Made by a program: the position numbers and the translations under genes. Positions 36,750-44,309 of a stretch of DNA of 64,000 nt are shown here, piece after piece; position 1 is the stretch's first letter, and every line of letters begins with the position of its first letter. The notes under the pieces are model-generated. The model worked only from the letters and a program-made list of their open reading frames with translations. It was not told where the DNA came from and did no database searches. This DNA is from DATBAX01 sp963723765 (GTDB taxonomy: Bacteria > Acidobacteriota > Terriglobia > Terriglobales > Acidobacteriaceae): positions 186,001 to 250,000 of the forward strand of contig CAVRSD010000002.1 in assembly GCA_963723765.1 (NCBI GenBank), in the 5' to 3' direction.

Positions 36750-37499
36750 ATGGCAACCGCAGAAGTGATCAACATTTCGCCCCCCGCAGTGTCGGCTCCG
36801 CCCGACTCCTGCATGATTGCTACGGTCGATTTGTGGAAGACCTACGACATGGGGTCGGAGCAACAGGTACATGCGCTGCGCGGTGTCAATCTGCGAATTC
36901 AGCGCAACGAATACGTGGCCATCATGGGCCCGTCCGGCTCAGGAAAATCCACTCTGATGAACCTGATCGGCTGCCTGGACACTCCCAGCAAGGGACAATA
37001 CTGGCTGAACAATCAGCAGGTCAGCGAATTGGATGACGATGAACTGGCCCGCATCCGGAACAAGGAAATCGGTTTCGTTTTCCAGACCTTCAATCTACTG
37101 GCCAGGGCCACGGCGTTGCACAACGTCGAACTCCCATTAATCTACGCCGGAGTGCCTTCTGACGAACGCACCGCCCGCGCCAAGGAGGCCTTAACCTCCG
37201 TGGGCATGGAAGCGCGCATGATGCACAAGCCCAACGAACTGTCCGGCGGCCAGCGCCAAAGAGTGGCGATTGCCCGCGCGCTGGTGAATCGTCCCTCCAT
37301 CATTTTGGCGGACGAACCCACCGGAAACCTGGATTCCCAAACTGGAAATGAAATTATGGCGGTGCTCGACCGCCTGCAAGCGCAGGGAAATACCATCGTA
37401 CTGGTAACCCACGAGCACGATATCGCTGAGTACGCGCATCGCGTCGTCTACATCAAAGATGGCGTAGTGGAGAAAGACGAAAAGAAAGCCGGTCGTTAA
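36750..37499 (+). CDS. ABC transporter ATP-binding protein, MacB/LolD type
   Basis: 249 residues from the ATG at 36750 (CAGGAGAAC upstream). Walker A GPSGSGKST at 60-68, Q-loop FQTFNLL, signature LSGGQRQR at 164-171, Walker B IILADEPT at 185-191 and the H-loop His in VTHEHD, all intact. The sequence NKEIGFVFQTFNLLARATALHNVELPL is typical of the FtsE/LolD/MacB group, which works with FtsX-like permeases on lipoproteins, efflux or cell division. No permease gene lies in the window; the unit ends at a terminator 59 bases downstream. An N-terminal extension of about 22 residues precedes the usual start. Confidence 0.92.
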   Translation: MATAEVINISPPAVSAPPDSCMIATVDLWKTYDMGSEQQVHALRGVNLRIQRNEYVAIMGPSGSGKSTLMNLIGCLDTPSKGQYWLNNQQVSELDDDELARIRNKEIGFVFQTFNLLARATALHNVELPLIYAGVPSDERTARAKEALTSVGMEARMMHKPNELSGGQRQRVAIARALVNRPSIILADEPTGNLDSQTGNEIMAVLDRLQAQGNTIVLVTHEHDIAEYAHRVVYIKDGVVEKDEKKAGR

Positions 37500-37558
37500 A
37501 TCGACGAGCTACGAGTAAATCGTCGAGCCATAGTCACATCTGTTCGGTATCAGACAAA

Positions 37559-37588
37559 GCGCCCAGAGAACAACTGGGCGCGTTTTTT
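37559..37588 (+). terminator. Rho-independent terminator after the ABC gene
   Basis: GCGCCCAG, loop AGAACAA, CTGGGCGC, then GTTTTTT. An eight-base perfect stem directly followed by six T. Confidence 0.92.
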
Positions 37589-37636
37589 AGGCAACTTGCC
37601 CCACATCGTCCTGCCAAATCTGGCATCTAAACGGTT

Positions 37637-37834
37637 ATGGATGAAACCCCGATATTCGAAGATCGATATAGGGTCATCGCAGTGGAGGACCAGAGCCTCA
37701 TCCTTCGGAGTGTCCGCAGCGGTGATATGTTGACGATCATGAATGCCGATCCAGAAAATCCTTTCACCGTGCAAGACTATCCGCCTGGCAAATTGATCGC
37801 CCTGAACGATCCGTCCACCGACCCTGGGAATTAA
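37637..37834 (+). CDS. Small hypothetical protein
   Basis: 65 residues, acidic, no membrane segment. The strand-like IFEDRYRVIAVEDQSLILRSV and SGDMLTIMNADPENPF pattern suggests a small beta fold. No good ribosome site is seen before the ATG and I do not recognise a family. It stands between a terminator and the REC-PilZ gene and may be translated from its own promoter. It could be spurious. Confidence 0.4.
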   Translation: MDETPIFEDRYRVIAVEDQSLILRSVRSGDMLTIMNADPENPFTVQDYPPGKLIALNDPSTDPGN

Positions 37835-37973
37835 CCGTCCCCGGGTTCGTTCGGTTTTTGGAACAAGAACGCCGTCTCCGTGAATTTCAGCGGATTTCCT
37901 TTACCCTTTAGGTGGATTTCCGTCGCTGGGAGAATTGTGCCCAATATCAGACCGAGCGAACTTGGGGGGAACC

Positions 37974-38696
37974 ATGACGTCTAACACCGCGGAGATGAAG
38001 GCCTTACTCGTAACTCATGACCCACCCATGGTGGATCTGTTTACCCAGCTATTCTCCGAAATTAGCATCGTGGTACAGGGCTGCGCGGATGAAAGTGCGG
38101 CTTCTGAGATTCTCTCGCATTCCAAGCTCGATGCCCTGGTCCTGGACTTTGACAATGTGTCGGCCAGCGATCCTCTGATTAAAAGCCTGCGCGAGAGCCC
38201 TTCCAATAAAAATGCGGTTCTATTTGCTGCCGCCACCTATGGTGCAGCCAAACAGAAGGCCTTCGAGAATGGAACCAGCTTTATTTTTGAGCGTCCCTTT
38301 GTCGCCGAGCAGATACGAGTCGTGCTGCGTACCGCCTATGCCCAGATGCTCCGCGAACGCAGAAAGTATTTCAGATTAGCCGTCGAATTGGGGGTCACGA
38401 TACAGCGAAGCTCCGGCGCAGATATGCTTTGTAAAACCACCAATCTCAGCCAGAATGGAATGGCCGTCATTACGCCTTCCCCGCTGGAGAACGGCGAATC
38501 GATAAAGCTCAGCTTCCAAGTCCCGGGCGCCAAGCTGACGCTGAGCGCAGAAGGTAGCGTTGTCTGGGACGACAAGCACGGCAAAGCTGGAATCAATTTC
38601 CAGTGCGCCAGTGCGGAGGACCAGAACCGTTTCGCCGCCTGGCTCGACCACGAGTTCTACATGGGAGCTGGAAAGTCGCGGGCAGCGGCAGAATAG
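37974..38696 (+). CDS. Response-regulator-like receiver fused to PilZ domain
   Basis: 240 residues from the ATG at 37974, preceded by GGGGGGAA. Residues 8-122 form a receiver-like domain; Asp58/Asp60 in LVLDFD can be the phosphoacceptor, but the conserved Ser/Thr is Ala and the conserved Lys-Pro is Arg107-Pro108, so normal phospho-switching is doubtful. Residues about 128-232 form a PilZ domain with RERRKYFRL and NLSQNGMAV, the cyclic-di-GMP-binding motifs. It may link c-di-GMP to surface behaviour such as pilus motility; that link is inferred. Confidence 0.85.
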   Translation: MTSNTAEMKALLVTHDPPMVDLFTQLFSEISIVVQGCADESAASEILSHSKLDALVLDFDNVSASDPLIKSLRESPSNKNAVLFAAATYGAAKQKAFENGTSFIFERPFVAEQIRVVLRTAYAQMLRERRKYFRLAVELGVTIQRSSGADMLCKTTNLSQNGMAVITPSPLENGESIKLSFQVPGAKLTLSAEGSVVWDDKHGKAGINFQCASAEDQNRFAAWLDHEFYMGAGKSRAAAE

Positions 38697-38731
38697 CCGG
38701 CCTGGGCTGTTACCTAATTTCGCCAAGAAAT

Positions 38732-38763
38732 AAAAAGGGCCTCTCGATTGAGAGGCCCTTTTT
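38732..38763. terminator. Bidirectional terminator between convergent genes
   Basis: AAAAAGGGCCTCTC, loop GATT, GAGAGGCCCTTTTT. The stem is perfect with A and T tracts on both sides, so it can stop transcription of both the REC-PilZ gene (plus) and the penicillin-binding protein gene (minus). Confidence 0.93.
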
Positions 38764-38792
38764 CTGAGTTCCAAAACTAATCGTTGAGAACT

Positions 38793-40052
38793 TTACTGCC
38801 CGGATCCCAATGTCTTCACTGCAGCGGTGTCTGCCGGCGCGACTGGTTTGGCGAGGAAGAAATCGTGATCGTAGAGATTGCGATAAATGTGTCCAGTGAT
38901 TTCCGCAGCCTTGGGACCATAGGTAGGACGGCCGCCTTCCAGGAAGACAACGACAACAATTCGTCCCGCGTGGGTATTGGCGTAGGAGGCAAACCATCCA
39001 AAGCGCGTGCCGGCGCGAGAGCAGGTGCCAGTCTTACCCAGAATTTCTTCTTCGCTGAAATTGATGCGCAGGCTGCGCGCGGTACCGTACGCGACAGCTC
39101 CCGCCATTCCGTCGGAGATCTCAGGAATCAGCGGTGCAATGTCCAGACGCCGCTTCACAATGGGCTGGAAGTTGGCAATATCTTCCGGCGTGTTGGGATG
39201 TTGCAGGTAATACAAAGTTCCGCCATTCGCGATCGCCGAAACCATTGCCCCAAGTTGCAGCGGGGTCATGGAGACACCTTCGCCGAAGGAGCACATCTTG
39301 CCTACGCCGCCCAGCTTGGCGGAAATTTCCTGGTTGGGGTATGTGCCCAACTGCTCCCCCGGAATGCTGTAGCCGGCCAGTTCGCCGAGCCCATATTGAT
39401 GGGCGTAGTAGCTGACTTTCTCGAATCCCAACTTGCGGCCCAGAGCTTCGAAATAAGCATTGTTCGAATGCGCCAGCGCATTGGTGAGGTTCATTTGATA
39501 ACGGCCACCGAGGCGGACTTCGGTTTCCTTGGTGATGATGCCTTCGCTCAATGCCGCCAGCGCTACGGAAAGCTTGATTGTAGAGCAGGGCTGCGCGCCG
39601 CTGGAGAGCGCCAACTTCTGATTAATCATCGCCAGGATGCGTCCACTGGTGGGTTCAATCGCAACAACGGTTCCGTTCATGTCACCCAGGGCATCGATCG
39701 CAGCCTGACGAACCACGGGATCTTCGCCGGTGACGACATCGCCATCCGTAATGTCCTGCGTGGCAAACGAACTCGCAGTAAAGCGCTCGTAGTAGCGATG
39801 ACGGCGATGCACGCTCGTCCGCTGCAAAGTAGCCGTATTCCGAGTTCCAGAACGAGGACGCGCGGCGCGGCTCTGCGCTAACCTGCGCATGTGCTTGCGG
39901 GCGTGCTGGGTCTCCGTAACTTTTTGAGTTTTGGGTTTGCCCGCAGTCAGGGCGCGTGTATTGACGGTGGCTGCTATGCCGATTTGGCTGAGCAGCAACA
40001 ACGAAACGAGAGCGGTGGCGAAACGAATGAGTGCCGACGGTTGCCTGAACAT
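38793..40052 (-). CDS. Penicillin-binding transpeptidase-domain protein, single domain
   Basis: 419 residues from the ATG at 40052 (a GTG at 40082 is possible). A signal peptide or anchor (about 10-28) is followed by a basic Arg/His/Thr-rich stretch (about 40-92) and the transpeptidase domain: SxxK at Ser157-Lys160 (CSTIK), SNN at 196-198 and KTG at 340-342. All catalytic motifs are present, so it should bind beta-lactams and cross-link peptidoglycan. It lacks the large N-terminal module of class B PBPs, so it may be a specialised or partner-dependent enzyme. It stands away from the dcw cluster. Confidence 0.88.
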   Translation of the reverse strand: MFRQPSALIRFATALVSLLLLSQIGIAATVNTRALTAGKPKTQKVTETQHARKHMRRLAQSRAARPRSGTRNTATLQRTSVHRRHRYYERFTASSFATQDITDGDVVTGEDPVVRQAAIDALGDMNGTVVAIEPTSGRILAMINQKLALSSGAQPCSTIKLSVALAALSEGIITKETEVRLGGRYQMNLTNALAHSNNAYFEALGRKLGFEKVSYYAHQYGLGELAGYSIPGEQLGTYPNQEISAKLGGVGKMCSFGEGVSMTPLQLGAMVSAIANGGTLYYLQHPNTPEDIANFQPIVKRRLDIAPLIPEISDGMAGAVAYGTARSLRINFSEEEILGKTGTCSRAGTRFGWFASYANTHAGRIVVVVFLEGGRPTYGPKAAEITGHIYRNLYDHDFFLAKPVAPADTAAVKTLGSGQ

Positions 40053-40082
40053 TAAATCGCTGGACCTATCCCCGGAGTTCAC

Positions 40083-40381
40083 ACCTAATTAGACTGCACG
40101 GCGCCTGCCAAGGATCGTTAGTTTTCGCTTGTCCCGGCTAAGTTCCTGCAACTGCTTCGATACTAAGGAACTTCGGCTTTCCCCGCAACCAAAAAGTGAT
40201 TCTCTTGAGAGTAACTTAATAATTGATCTAACCCATTGATAATATTGATAGTTGCGGCAGTTTTCGATGGGGGTCATCGGTCTTTGGTAATTGCAGGTAG
40301 TTACTGGAACGTCACTCCCCACGGTAGGAAAGTTTTTTCCCTTTTCCAGAAAGAGGAAAAAGTCGCGGGTTCACCACAAAT
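40083..40381. other. Intergenic region with no recognised element
   Basis: 299 bases between two minus-strand genes. Only a weak CTTTTTCC/GGAAAAAG pairing near 40330-40362 was seen, downstream of the cytochrome gene; it is too imperfect to call a terminator. Confidence 0.4.
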
Positions 40382-40960
40382 TTAAGGAATGACCTGTTCC
40401 GCGGATTGTTTGTAGGTGCCGAATTTCTTAGCAACCGGCTTCAGCGTGGGATAAAACTGCACAAAACTGTGCTCGACTGCGGCATGATCTTCATGACACT
40501 GCCAGCATGCTTGCTTGGGATTCGCCTCTGTGGATTTTGTATCTTCGTTGAAACTGAAATATTGCCATTTGTCGGGAGAATGGGTTTCGTCCTTGACCTC
40601 GACGCCGATACCCATCGAGTCGCTTTGAAAGTGTCCATTCTTAACGATGGAGCCCTTGGTCTCGGAATTTCGATCTTCCACCACAAACATGGTCTTGTCC
40701 GGCCATTTTCCACTATTCAGAAATTGGTGATACGCCCACTGCGGAACAAAGACATTGGTGAACATCACCATGCTTCCGGGAGCCGGGCTGTAACTCATGC
40801 CCAGGCCGGACGACAGAAAGATCCATTCGCGATAGTTATCCGGCCGGAGCAGTTGATTGTCTTTGGTATATTGCGGCGTCGAAGACGGAGAATCGGGGGT
40901 GGCCGAGATTAGACCGAAACTCATCGCAATTGTCAGGCACACCAGCAAAGCTTTGTTCAT
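40382..40960 (-). CDS. Cytochrome P460 family protein
   Basis: 192 residues from the ATG at 40960, which has GAGGAG five bases upstream. A signal peptide (MNKALLVCLTIAMSFGLISA) leads to a beta-rich domain with YREWIFLSSGLGMSYSP, MFTNVFVPQWAYHQFLNSGKWPDKTMFVVEDR and KGSIVKNGHFQ. The c-type heme site CWQCH at 152-156 is followed by HSFVQFYPTL. P460 proteins hold a cross-linked heme that oxidises hydroxylamine or handles nitric oxide; many family members in soil bacteria have no tested function. It is intact and monocistronic. Confidence 0.88.
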   Translation of the reverse strand: MNKALLVCLTIAMSFGLISATPDSPSSTPQYTKDNQLLRPDNYREWIFLSSGLGMSYSPAPGSMVMFTNVFVPQWAYHQFLNSGKWPDKTMFVVEDRNSETKGSIVKNGHFQSDSMGIGVEVKDETHSPDKWQYFSFNEDTKSTEANPKQACWQCHEDHAAVEHSFVQFYPTLKPVAKKFGTYKQSAEQVIP

Positions 40961-41091
40961 GAACACTCCTCACGGGATTCGCGTCGAAAGAGATACGAGG
41001 ACCGGAGACCAATAGTTCCCGGTTGTCCGCATACCGTCTTTTGGACGGTGGCCAGATGTAAACGAAAGCAATAAATATTATCGAACCAAAA

Positions 41092-41721
41092 TCAGGAATC
41101 AGAACGTCGAAACCAACGTGGCGCGATGGCATAGTTCAGTTGCACGATCACAATGAACGCAATACTCCAACGAGTGCTGATGATGCACAGCAAAGCCCCG
41201 AAAGCATACAGCGTTTGCGCAATTAAAATGCGGCGGCAGACAGCCGCCGGCACTTCCGCAGGAATGTCGTCCTTTACCAGGCCGGAACGGGTGGCACATC
41301 CCCAGCTAATGTAGAGAGCCGTCCCAAGAAACAGAATATTCAGCCAGTAGGCGAGCAGCGCCGTCCGGTAGGCGGGAAATTCAGCGAGCAAAGCCGTTGA
41401 AAACGGCGTGATCGAGACAAAAAACAAAAATGCAATATGGATCCACGAAAGACTTCGGTCGGAGCGTGTGAGGTGGTTGAGCTGTGTCTGTTGTCCGATC
41501 CAGAAAATGCCCAGGGTCAGGAAGCTCATCATATACATGATGAGGCGCGGATAGAGCGACACCAGCGCATGCCGCAAATCGTGCTCGCTGTGGATGGCGT
41601 CCATCACCGGAACGTGAAGATCCAGCACCAGCAAGGTCATGGCGAAGGCAAAGATGCCATCGCTGAGCGCGGCCAGACGTTCGACATTTTGTCCGGCAAT
41701 GCGGTTGTAGGCCGTGGGCAT
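41092..41721 (-). CDS. TMEM175-family (DUF1211) membrane protein, potassium-channel-like
   Basis: 209 residues with six predicted helices. The family motif RLAALSDGIFAFAMTLLVLDL is at the end of the first segment, where TMEM175 has RxxxFSDG in the pore helix. Other helices: LYPRLIMYMMSFLTLGIFWIG, IHIAFLFFVSITPFSTALLAEF, ALLAYWLNILFLGTALYISW and TRWSIAFIVIVQLNYAI. Bacterial members form leaky potassium channels. It lies about 130 bases upstream of the P460 gene on the same strand. Confidence 0.85.
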   Translation of the reverse strand: MPTAYNRIAGQNVERLAALSDGIFAFAMTLLVLDLHVPVMDAIHSEHDLRHALVSLYPRLIMYMMSFLTLGIFWIGQQTQLNHLTRSDRSLSWIHIAFLFFVSITPFSTALLAEFPAYRTALLAYWLNILFLGTALYISWGCATRSGLVKDDIPAEVPAAVCRRILIAQTLYAFGALLCIISTRWSIAFIVIVQLNYAIAPRWFRRSDS

Positions 41722-41760
41722 GAAGAGAGCGAGTTTAGCAAATTGGGATGTTTTCAGGGC

Positions 41761-41813
41761 AAGTCAAAAGTCCCGCCCTCTCGCAAAGAACGCGAGAAGG
41801 ACGGGGCACCCGC
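41761..41813. repeat. Family C repeat, copy 1
   Basis: AAGTCAAAAGTCCCGCCCTC, then TCGCAAAGAACGCGAGAAGG and ACGGGGCACCCGC. It is almost identical over about 50 bases to 44238-44290, and the reverse-oriented 44127-44172 has the same stem. The CTCGC/GCGAG-type arms form a hairpin. Confidence 0.85.
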
Positions 41814-41839
41814 GGTTGGTAATTTAGGAATCGGCGGGG

Positions 41840-42559
41840 TTAGTGCTGATCGCCTGCTGGTGGATTGAGGCGCACAACCTGACCGCTATCCAGTTCGTAT
41901 TCAGCCTCGATCACCGTGAGCTTGCCGGCTTCGACGGCATGACGCACGATTTCGCTGTTCGCCAGCACATCTTTCGCGCTTTGGTGAACGTTCTCTTTAA
42001 TCGCGGATTCGACCAGGTCGTCGCCCTTTGCATACGTCTTGGCTTGGGTGACGGCGGGGGCGATCTTGTCCACAATCGCGTCCAAGTTCTGGCTTGGCAT
42101 TTTCCCGCCGGAACAGGCAGCGATGACTGCGCCGCATTTCTGATGGCCGAGTACCACCAGCACCGAACTATGAACGTGGTCCACGGCATACTCAATGCTG
42201 CCCAGGCCCACTGGGCCGGCAACATTTCCGGCGGCACGTACGACAAAGAGGTCACCGAGGCTTTGATCGAAAACCAGTTCCGGGGAAACCCGGCTGTCGG
42301 AACAGGAGAGGACGATCACGTTGGGTTGCTGTCCGGAAGCCAGCGAGTGGCGCAGCGAAACCAGCGCGTGGGCCTTTGGCTTGCCCGCCATAAAGCGCTT
42401 GTTGCCGGCCATGAGGCTGTCCCATATTTTGTCGGCGGATGACGCTACCTTCGCGGCAGCGTGAGCATCATGGTGGGCAGGAGCGGCGGTTGACTGTTGG
42501 GCCAGGCCAGAGCTTAGGAAGGAAACGAGTACCACAAAATAGAGCAGTGTCCGAGTCAT
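41840..42559 (-). CDS. Beta-class carbonic anhydrase with signal peptide
   Basis: 239 residues. Signal peptide MTRTLLYFVVLVSFLSSGLA, a His/Ala-rich linker, then the beta-CA fold. Zinc and active-site residues are all present: Cys86, Asp88, Arg90 (SCSDSR), His139 and Cys142 (GHQKCG). It interconverts carbon dioxide and bicarbonate in the periplasm. GGAGAG lies before the ATG. It stands between a family C repeat and a small charged gene; no sulfate transporter or other CA partner is adjacent. Confidence 0.94.
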   Translation of the reverse strand: MTRTLLYFVVLVSFLSSGLAQQSTAAPAHHDAHAAAKVASSADKIWDSLMAGNKRFMAGKPKAHALVSLRHSLASGQQPNVIVLSCSDSRVSPELVFDQSLGDLFVVRAAGNVAGPVGLGSIEYAVDHVHSSVLVVLGHQKCGAVIAACSGGKMPSQNLDAIVDKIAPAVTQAKTYAKGDDLVESAIKENVHQSAKDVLANSEIVRHAVEAGKLTVIEAEYELDSGQVVRLNPPAGDQH

Positions 42560-42638
42560 CGATGTCTCTCCAATATGGAGACTTTACCATCCCGGCGAGG
42601 AGGACATCAAAAAACGTAAAGGGATTCCGGCCCGCTCA

Positions 42639-42824
42639 TCATTGACTATGCTGGGGTTTCCGAAAGCACTCTTTTTCATGGTTGCTGATGGCTTTGTCGA
42701 TTTGCTGTGTAATGCGGAGACTTTTCGCTGGATCGCGCTCGTGCGACGCCGATTCCCAAAACTGCTCGTCCGAAGTTTCTTTTGCGGTGCGAACCACAGG
42801 TTCCTGCTTTGGCTTTGTTTTCAT
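42639..42824 (-). CDS. Small highly charged hypothetical protein
   Basis: 61 residues, rich in Lys, Glu and Arg (MKTKPKQEPVVRTAKETSDEQF, SHERDPAKSLRITQQIDKAI). No membrane helix. The near-ideal GAGGAGAAAC ribosome site before the ATG at 42824 argues that it is translated. No family recognised. Confidence 0.6.
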   Translation of the reverse strand: MKTKPKQEPVVRTAKETSDEQFWESASHERDPAKSLRITQQIDKAISNHEKECFRKPQHSQ

Positions 42825-43029
42825 GTTTCTCCTCGCGGCTGACCCGCCGCATAGCGCTCTTGCAATTGGGCTGATTTATCTCAATGTAGTTGCATTCGCG
42901 GGGCCACGTTACCGACAGTGAATCGTTTGTGGTAGTTACAGGTCTGGCAGGGGAGATAAAGCGGTACTTTTGGGAGGGTTCAAGAACATTTGCTCTACAG
43001 GAACGCCTGTATTACTAAAGCGTGGACGA

Positions 43030-43072
43030 TGCGCCGGGACAGGGGAGGATTGATGTCGGCGCACCGTTTTTA
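43030..43072 (+). other. Stem-loop with T tract upstream of the sigma factor
   Basis: TGCGCCG, twenty bases, CGGCGCA, then CCGTTTTTAG. It looks like a plus-strand terminator although no plus-strand gene precedes it; it could end a small untranslated RNA. The remainder of 42825-43360 shows two CAAAATTG direct repeats (near 43167 and 43193) and nothing else I recognise. Confidence 0.4.
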
Positions 43073-43360
43073 GACTGCCGCCCCCTTCCAGAGACAGCCT
43101 TCATGTGTGTTTGTCCGTAGATTCAGTTTAGATCCTAGACCGTGCCCATGGCGGCGTCTGTTCAAAATTGACCAGTCTTGAGAATCGCTTAGACAAAATT
43201 GTCACTGTTCGTGACCATGGGGATGGATTCCCGAGGTTGTGGTCGGTGAGCAATGTTGCTCAGACTTGGCCATGCACGCGTCTGTATGGTTGAACCCTCC
43301 TCAAAAGTACAAGCGAGAGTCTGATTCCGTTCGCCCTACAACGAGGGCAAGGGGGTAATA

Positions 43361-44098
43361 ATGATTACTCAATCCGCGATGGTTCCGCTAAGTTCTGACG
43401 TCGTCAGGCGAGCCCAGGAAGGCGACTCAGACGCATTCGCCGAGCTGTTTAATGCCCACAAGGCCCGGGTTTTCTCGCTATGCCTGCGTATGACCAACAA
43501 CGCTGCTGAAGCGGAAGACCTCACCCAGGACGCGTTCATGCAGGTGTTTCGCAAATTGTCCAGCTTTCGCGGGGATTCCGCTCTGTCCACATGGCTGCAT
43601 CGCATCGCCGTGAACACCGTGCTGATGCACTTCCGCAAGAAGGTGTTGCGCCAGGTCTCGCTGGACGAGCGCTCCGATGGCGAGGGCAGAACCGTGCGCC
43701 GCGAATGTGGCGGCAAAGACGGTCGCCTTTCCGGAACCATCAATCGTCTCGCTTTAATCCGCGCGATCGAGGAGCTTCCCGCGGGCTATCGCATGATTTT
43801 TTTGCTCCATGAAGTGCACGGCCACGAACACCAGGAAATCGCCGCCTTGCTAAATTGCTCTGTGGGCAATTCGAAATCACAACTGCATAAGGCGAAGCGC
43901 AACATCCGTCAGATATTGACGCGCACGAATGCGGCGATCGAAGTTGTAGAAGCGCATAGTTCAAGAGTCAAAATCGAGGCTGGCCTGCCCGTCCGATCCA
44001 GAAAGCTTACTCCGGTCCCATCCCAGTTCGTAGTGCCAATTGGCTCTTTTAGTCGATTCATCCCGCCGCCGGCCGCCATTCCGCTTTCTTTGTCGTAA
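43361..44098 (+). CDS. ECF-type sigma-70 family RNA polymerase sigma factor
   Basis: 245 residues. Region 2 (about 15-90): DVVRRAQEGDSDAFAELFNAH, AEAEDLTQDAFMQVFRKLSSFRGDSALSTWLHRIAVNTVL. Region 4 (about 128-190): LALIRAIEELPAGYRMIFLLHEVHGHEHQEIAALLNCSVGNSKSQLHKAKRNI. It binds core RNA polymerase and directs it to a set of promoters. The C-terminal about 50 residues are an extra Ser/Pro-rich tail. No anti-sigma gene follows, so its control is unclear. GGGGGTAAT precedes the ATG. Confidence 0.93.
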   Translation: MITQSAMVPLSSDVVRRAQEGDSDAFAELFNAHKARVFSLCLRMTNNAAEAEDLTQDAFMQVFRKLSSFRGDSALSTWLHRIAVNTVLMHFRKKVLRQVSLDERSDGEGRTVRRECGGKDGRLSGTINRLALIRAIEELPAGYRMIFLLHEVHGHEHQEIAALLNCSVGNSKSQLHKAKRNIRQILTRTNAAIEVVEAHSSRVKIEAGLPVRSRKLTPVPSQFVVPIGSFSRFIPPPAAIPLSLS

Positions 44099-44126
44099 CG
44101 GTGAGCGCCCTCCCGAGTTGATGCTG

Positions 44127-44172
44127 CGGGTGCCCTGTCCTTCTCGCAATTTTTGCGAGAGGGCGGGCCGAC
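44127..44172. repeat. Family C repeat, inverted copy
   Basis: GCGGGTGCCCTGTCCTTCTC, GC, AATTTTTGCGAGAGGGCGGG. This is the reverse orientation of 41761-41813 and 44238-44290, with a shorter loop. Confidence 0.75.
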
Positions 44173-44237
44173 GGGTGCATCGAAATAAGACGTGGGGCGA
44201 AAACTGTGGAGTCCTTCGAAGGTTCGCTGTTAGAAGC

Positions 44238-44290
44238 AAGTCAAAAGCCCCGCCCTCTCGCAAAGAACGCGAGAAGGACGGGGCACCCGA
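44238..44290. repeat. Family C repeat, copy 2
   Basis: AAGTCAAAAGCCCCGCCCTC, then the same TCGCAAAGAACGCGAGAAGG and ACGGGGCACCCGA as copy 1 at 41761. Together with 44127-44172 it forms an inverted pair between the sigma factor and the glycosidase. Confidence 0.85.
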
Positions 44291-44309
44291 TGTGTAATTC
44301 CAAGCAGAT

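Noticed and set aside
36615..36767. Small His-rich frame before the ABC ATPase
   Set aside because: Too short to judge and only a weak ribosome site; kept as a point in the finding on the leader rather than as a gene.
38784..39881. A 365-codon plus-strand open frame opposite the penicillin-binding protein
   Set aside because: The minus strand has intact SxxK, SxN and KTG motifs; the plus frame has none.
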